64,000 nucleotides of DNA. Origin: Rhizobium sp. BK316. GTDB taxonomy: Bacteria; Pseudomonadota; Alphaproteobacteria; Rhizobiales; Rhizobiaceae. Every line of letters starts with the position of its first letter. Positions within the stretch are counted from its first letter, which is position 1. Location: the NCBI RefSeq assembly GCF_014193695.1, contig NZ_JACHZR010000005.1, forward strand, positions 124,001-188,000, given 5' to 3'. The notes under the pieces were generated by a model. It had not been told where the DNA came from, did not search any database, and saw only the letters and a program-made list of their open reading frames with translations. The translations under genes were made by a program, and so were the position numbers. Below are positions 62,055 to 64,000 of the stretch, piece by piece.

Positions 62055-63074
62055 ATGCTGCTGAGCGGCTTCGATATTCTCGTGATCGTATTGGTGATTT
62101 TCGTCATCCTGGTGCTCTTTGCGGGTATCAAGACGGTTCCGCAGGGTTATCGCTACACGATCGAGCGCTTCGGCCGCTATACGCGTACGCTGGAACCCGG
62201 CCTGAACCTGATCACCCCTTTCATCGAGCGAGTCGGCGCCCGGATGAACGTGATGGAGCAGGTGCTGAACGTGCCGACCCAGGAGGTGATTACCAAGGAC
62301 AATGCCTCGGTCTCTGCCGATGCCGTGTCCTTCTACCAGGTGCTGAATGCCGCTCAGGCCGCCTATCAGGTTTCCAACCTGGAAAATGCGATCCTGAACC
62401 TCACCATGACCAATATTCGCTCTGTCATGGGCTCCATGGATCTCGATGAGCTGCTCTCCAATCGCGACGCGATCAACGACCGGCTGTTGCGCGTCGTGGA
62501 CGAGGCCGTGCAGCCCTGGGGCATCAAGGTCACTCGCGTCGAGATCAAGGATATCCAGCCGCCGCGCGATCTCGTCGATGCGATGGCCCGCCAGATGAAG
62601 GCCGAGCGCGAGAAACGTGCCCAGGTGCTGGAAGCTGAAGGTTCGCGCAATGCGCAGATCCTGAGAGCCGAAGGCGCCAAGCAGTCCGCCATCCTTCAGG
62701 CCGAAGGCCAGCGCGAAGCGGCCTTCCGCAATGCCGAAGCCCGCGAGCGTCTGGCCGAAGCAGAAGCCAAGGCGACGAAGATGGTCTCGGAAGCGATCGC
62801 CGCCGGCAACATCCAGGCAATCAACTATTTCGTGGCGCAGAAATACACCGAAGCACTGACCTCGATCGGCCAGGCGAACAATGCCAAGGTCGTGCTGATG
62901 CCGATGGAGGCCTCTTCCATTCTCGGCTCGCTCGGTGGCATCGGCGCGATTGCCCGCGAGGTCTTTGGCGACGGCAGCAATCCGCCCTCGCCTCCGCGCT
63001 CCGGTCCCGCGCGCTCGACACCACCCGTCAGCCCGGTTCCACCCAATCCCTTCAATCCCAATCCGGAGAGCTGA
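62055..63074 (+). CDS. SPFH/Band 7 stomatin-like protein (QmcA type)
   Basis: A 339-residue membrane-anchored SPFH protein: an N-terminal helix (DILVIVLVIFVILVLFAGI), then TVPQGYRYTIERFGRYTRTL, GLNLITPFIERVGARMNVM and a heptad-rich helical tail (EKRAQVLEAEGSRNAQILRA). The end is Pro-rich. Stomatin-like proteins form large ring assemblies that regulate membrane proteases. ATG 62055 (MLLSGFDILVI) follows GAGGGAGGA. The NfeD partner starts 3 bp after its stop. Confidence 0.93.
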   Translation: MLLSGFDILVIVLVIFVILVLFAGIKTVPQGYRYTIERFGRYTRTLEPGLNLITPFIERVGARMNVMEQVLNVPTQEVITKDNASVSADAVSFYQVLNAAQAAYQVSNLENAILNLTMTNIRSVMGSMDLDELLSNRDAINDRLLRVVDEAVQPWGIKVTRVEIKDIQPPRDLVDAMARQMKAEREKRAQVLEAEGSRNAQILRAEGAKQSAILQAEGQREAAFRNAEARERLAEAEAKATKMVSEAIAAGNIQAINYFVAQKYTEALTSIGQANNAKVVLMPMEASSILGSLGGIGAIAREVFGDGSNPPSPPRSGPARSTPPVSPVPPNPFNPNPES

Positions 63075-63077
63075 GCC

Positions 63078-63533
63078 ATGCTGGCGAAGATCGTCGGCGA
63101 ACTTGGGCCGTGGAGCTGGTGGGTAGCAGGCCTCGTGCTGCTTGCCGCCGAGATGATCGTGCCGGGCTTCTTCCTGGTCTGGATCGGCCTTGCGGCACTT
63201 GCCGTCGGCGTCTTGTCGCTGCTTTTCTGGGATGCTGCCTTCTGGATCTGGGAAATTCAGGCGATTCTTTTCGCCGTGTCTGCAGTTGTCTCCACGCTCA
63301 TCGGCCGGCGGCTGACGCTGCGGAACGACACGACGGACGAGCCGTTCCTCAATCAGCGCGGCGCGAGCCTCGTTGGCCGCACTGCGACGCTACGCGAACC
63401 GATCCGCGAGGGCCGCGGCCGCATTCGTCTCGACGATACGATGTGGCAGGTCATGGGGCCGGATCTCCCAGCCGGGACGCAGGTCAAAGTGGTTTCAAGC
63501 AACGGCCGCGACCTGACGGTCGAGCCGACCTGA
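63078..63533 (+). CDS. NfeD family protein
   Basis: A 151-residue NfeD short-form protein. It has membrane segments near the N-terminus (WWVAGLVLLAAEMIVPGFFL, then a second LLFWDAAFWIWEIQAILFAV) and a soluble C-terminal OB-fold (GRTATLREPIREGRGRIRLD, then MGPDLPAGTQVKVV). NfeD proteins are consistently paired with SPFH proteins, as here, and their OB fold is thought to connect to proteases or other membrane partners. It abuts the convergent kpsF-like gene. Confidence 0.93.
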   Translation: MLAKIVGELGPWSWWVAGLVLLAAEMIVPGFFLVWIGLAALAVGVLSLLFWDAAFWIWEIQAILFAVSAVVSTLIGRRLTLRNDTTDEPFLNQRGASLVGRTATLREPIREGRGRIRLDDTMWQVMGPDLPAGTQVKVVSSNGRDLTVEPT

Positions 63534-64000
63534 TCAGGCGACACCGATCCGCAAGAGATCATGGAAGTGAACCAGGCCGATCGGACGCTGGTCGTCATCA
63601 GTGACGATAAGCGCGCCGATCTTGTATTGCTCGAGCAGCGCCAGGGCTGCCGTCGCCAGGATCGTCGGCCTGACCGTCTTCGGCGCGCGCGTCATGATGT
63701 CGTCGACCGTCAGCTCCGCAAGATTGCGGCTGAGGTTGCGGGACATGTCACCATCCGTGACGATGCCGCAAAGCCGGCCTTCGGCATCCAGCACGCCGAC
63801 GCAGCCGAAATGCTTATGCGACAACACTTTGATCGCCTCCGGCACGGACGTGCCCTTCGGGACCAGCGGCAGGCGGTCACCCGTATGCATGATGTCGGTA
63901 ACATGCATCAGGCTCGCACCCAGCTTGCCACCGGGATGGAAGACATGGAAATCCGTCGCCGTGAAGCCACGCGCGTCAAGAAGCGCAATCGCCAGCGCGT
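63534..64000 (-). CDS. KpsF/KdsD (arabinose-5-phosphate isomerase), C-terminal part
   Basis: Only about 155 C-terminal residues are in the window; the SIS sugar-isomerase domain lies beyond the right edge. What is visible are the end of the SIS domain (FHPGGKLGASL) and a pair of CBS domains (VTDIMHTGDRLPLVPKG, GVLDAEGRLCGIVTDGD, then MTRAPKTVRPTI and GLVHFHDLLRIGVA). The enzyme makes arabinose-5-phosphate from ribulose-5-phosphate for Kdo synthesis in lipopolysaccharide. Its stop abuts the NfeD stop. Confidence 0.88.
   Translation of the reverse strand, partial: ALAIALLDARGFTATDFHVFHPGGKLGASLMHVTDIMHTGDRLPLVPKGTSVPEAIKVLSHKHFGCVGVLDAEGRLCGIVTDGDMSRNLSRNLAELTVDDIMTRAPKTVRPTILATAALALLEQYKIGALIVTDDDQRPIGLVHFHDLLRIGVA

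Overview
The window is chromosomal DNA of an alphaproteobacterium of the Rhizobiales, most likely a Rhizobium or Agrobacterium relative. The indications are an Omp10-type lipoprotein, a homospermidine synthase, families common in this order (DUF1036, DUF1244, DUF2312, DUF882 and DUF465 proteins), a Cys-less ribosomal protein L36, high GC coding sequence and an intergenic hairpin element of the rhizobial RIME kind at 50824-50925. I see no rRNA, tRNA, CRISPR array, insertion sequence or prophage.

Layout. 1-4.8 kb: end of a YCII/DGPF gene, an ECF42-type sigma factor, a MotA/MotB-like membrane pair, an inositol monophosphatase and a decayed SDR fragment. 4.8-20.8 kb: a complete chemosensory cluster. 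Its main operon reads leftward: STAS protein, CheY, CheA, CheW, four transmembrane chemoreceptors, a second CheW, CheR and CheB. A soluble receptor-like protein is transcribed divergently. There is no cheD, second cheY or flagellar gene nearby. 20.8-26.4 kb: Sel1 protein, ThiE-like protein, TauE/SafE exporter, ArsR regulator, two YdcH-like proteins, purE-purK and rpmJ. 26.5-43.2 kb: accessory metabolism and regulation, made of SDRs, alpha/beta hydrolases, gamma-glutamyltransferase, threonine dehydratase-like enzyme, a PhyH dioxygenase and a tautomerase-cupin-DUF4865 operon. Several sit beside divergent regulators (XRE, AraC, GlxA, LysR, HxlR), often with a palindrome in the shared promoter region. 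43.2-64 kb: housekeeping genes, including pyruvate kinase, N-formylglutamate amidohydrolase, a DUF882 M15-like protein, an orphan NtrC-type regulator, oligoendopeptidase F, pabB-pabC, homospermidine synthase, Omp10, 5'-nucleotidase-LysM, ferrochelatase, an SPFH-NfeD pair and the end of a KpsF/KdsD isomerase.

The most notable material is in the chemosensory cluster. Its four receptors are paralogues built with one, three, four and two consecutive HAMP units in transcription order. They share a conserved C-terminal tail, and two of them have nearly identical 3' ends, suggesting recent gene conversion. The divergent soluble protein has a rewritten signalling tip and a D-x-x-x-Q motif like the CheZ active site. 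A second unexplained structure is a cluster of at least seven copies of a GC-rich 12-bp element, in both orientations, at 39407-39740 between two convergent genes. All assignments are from reading the sequence alone; no database search was run.
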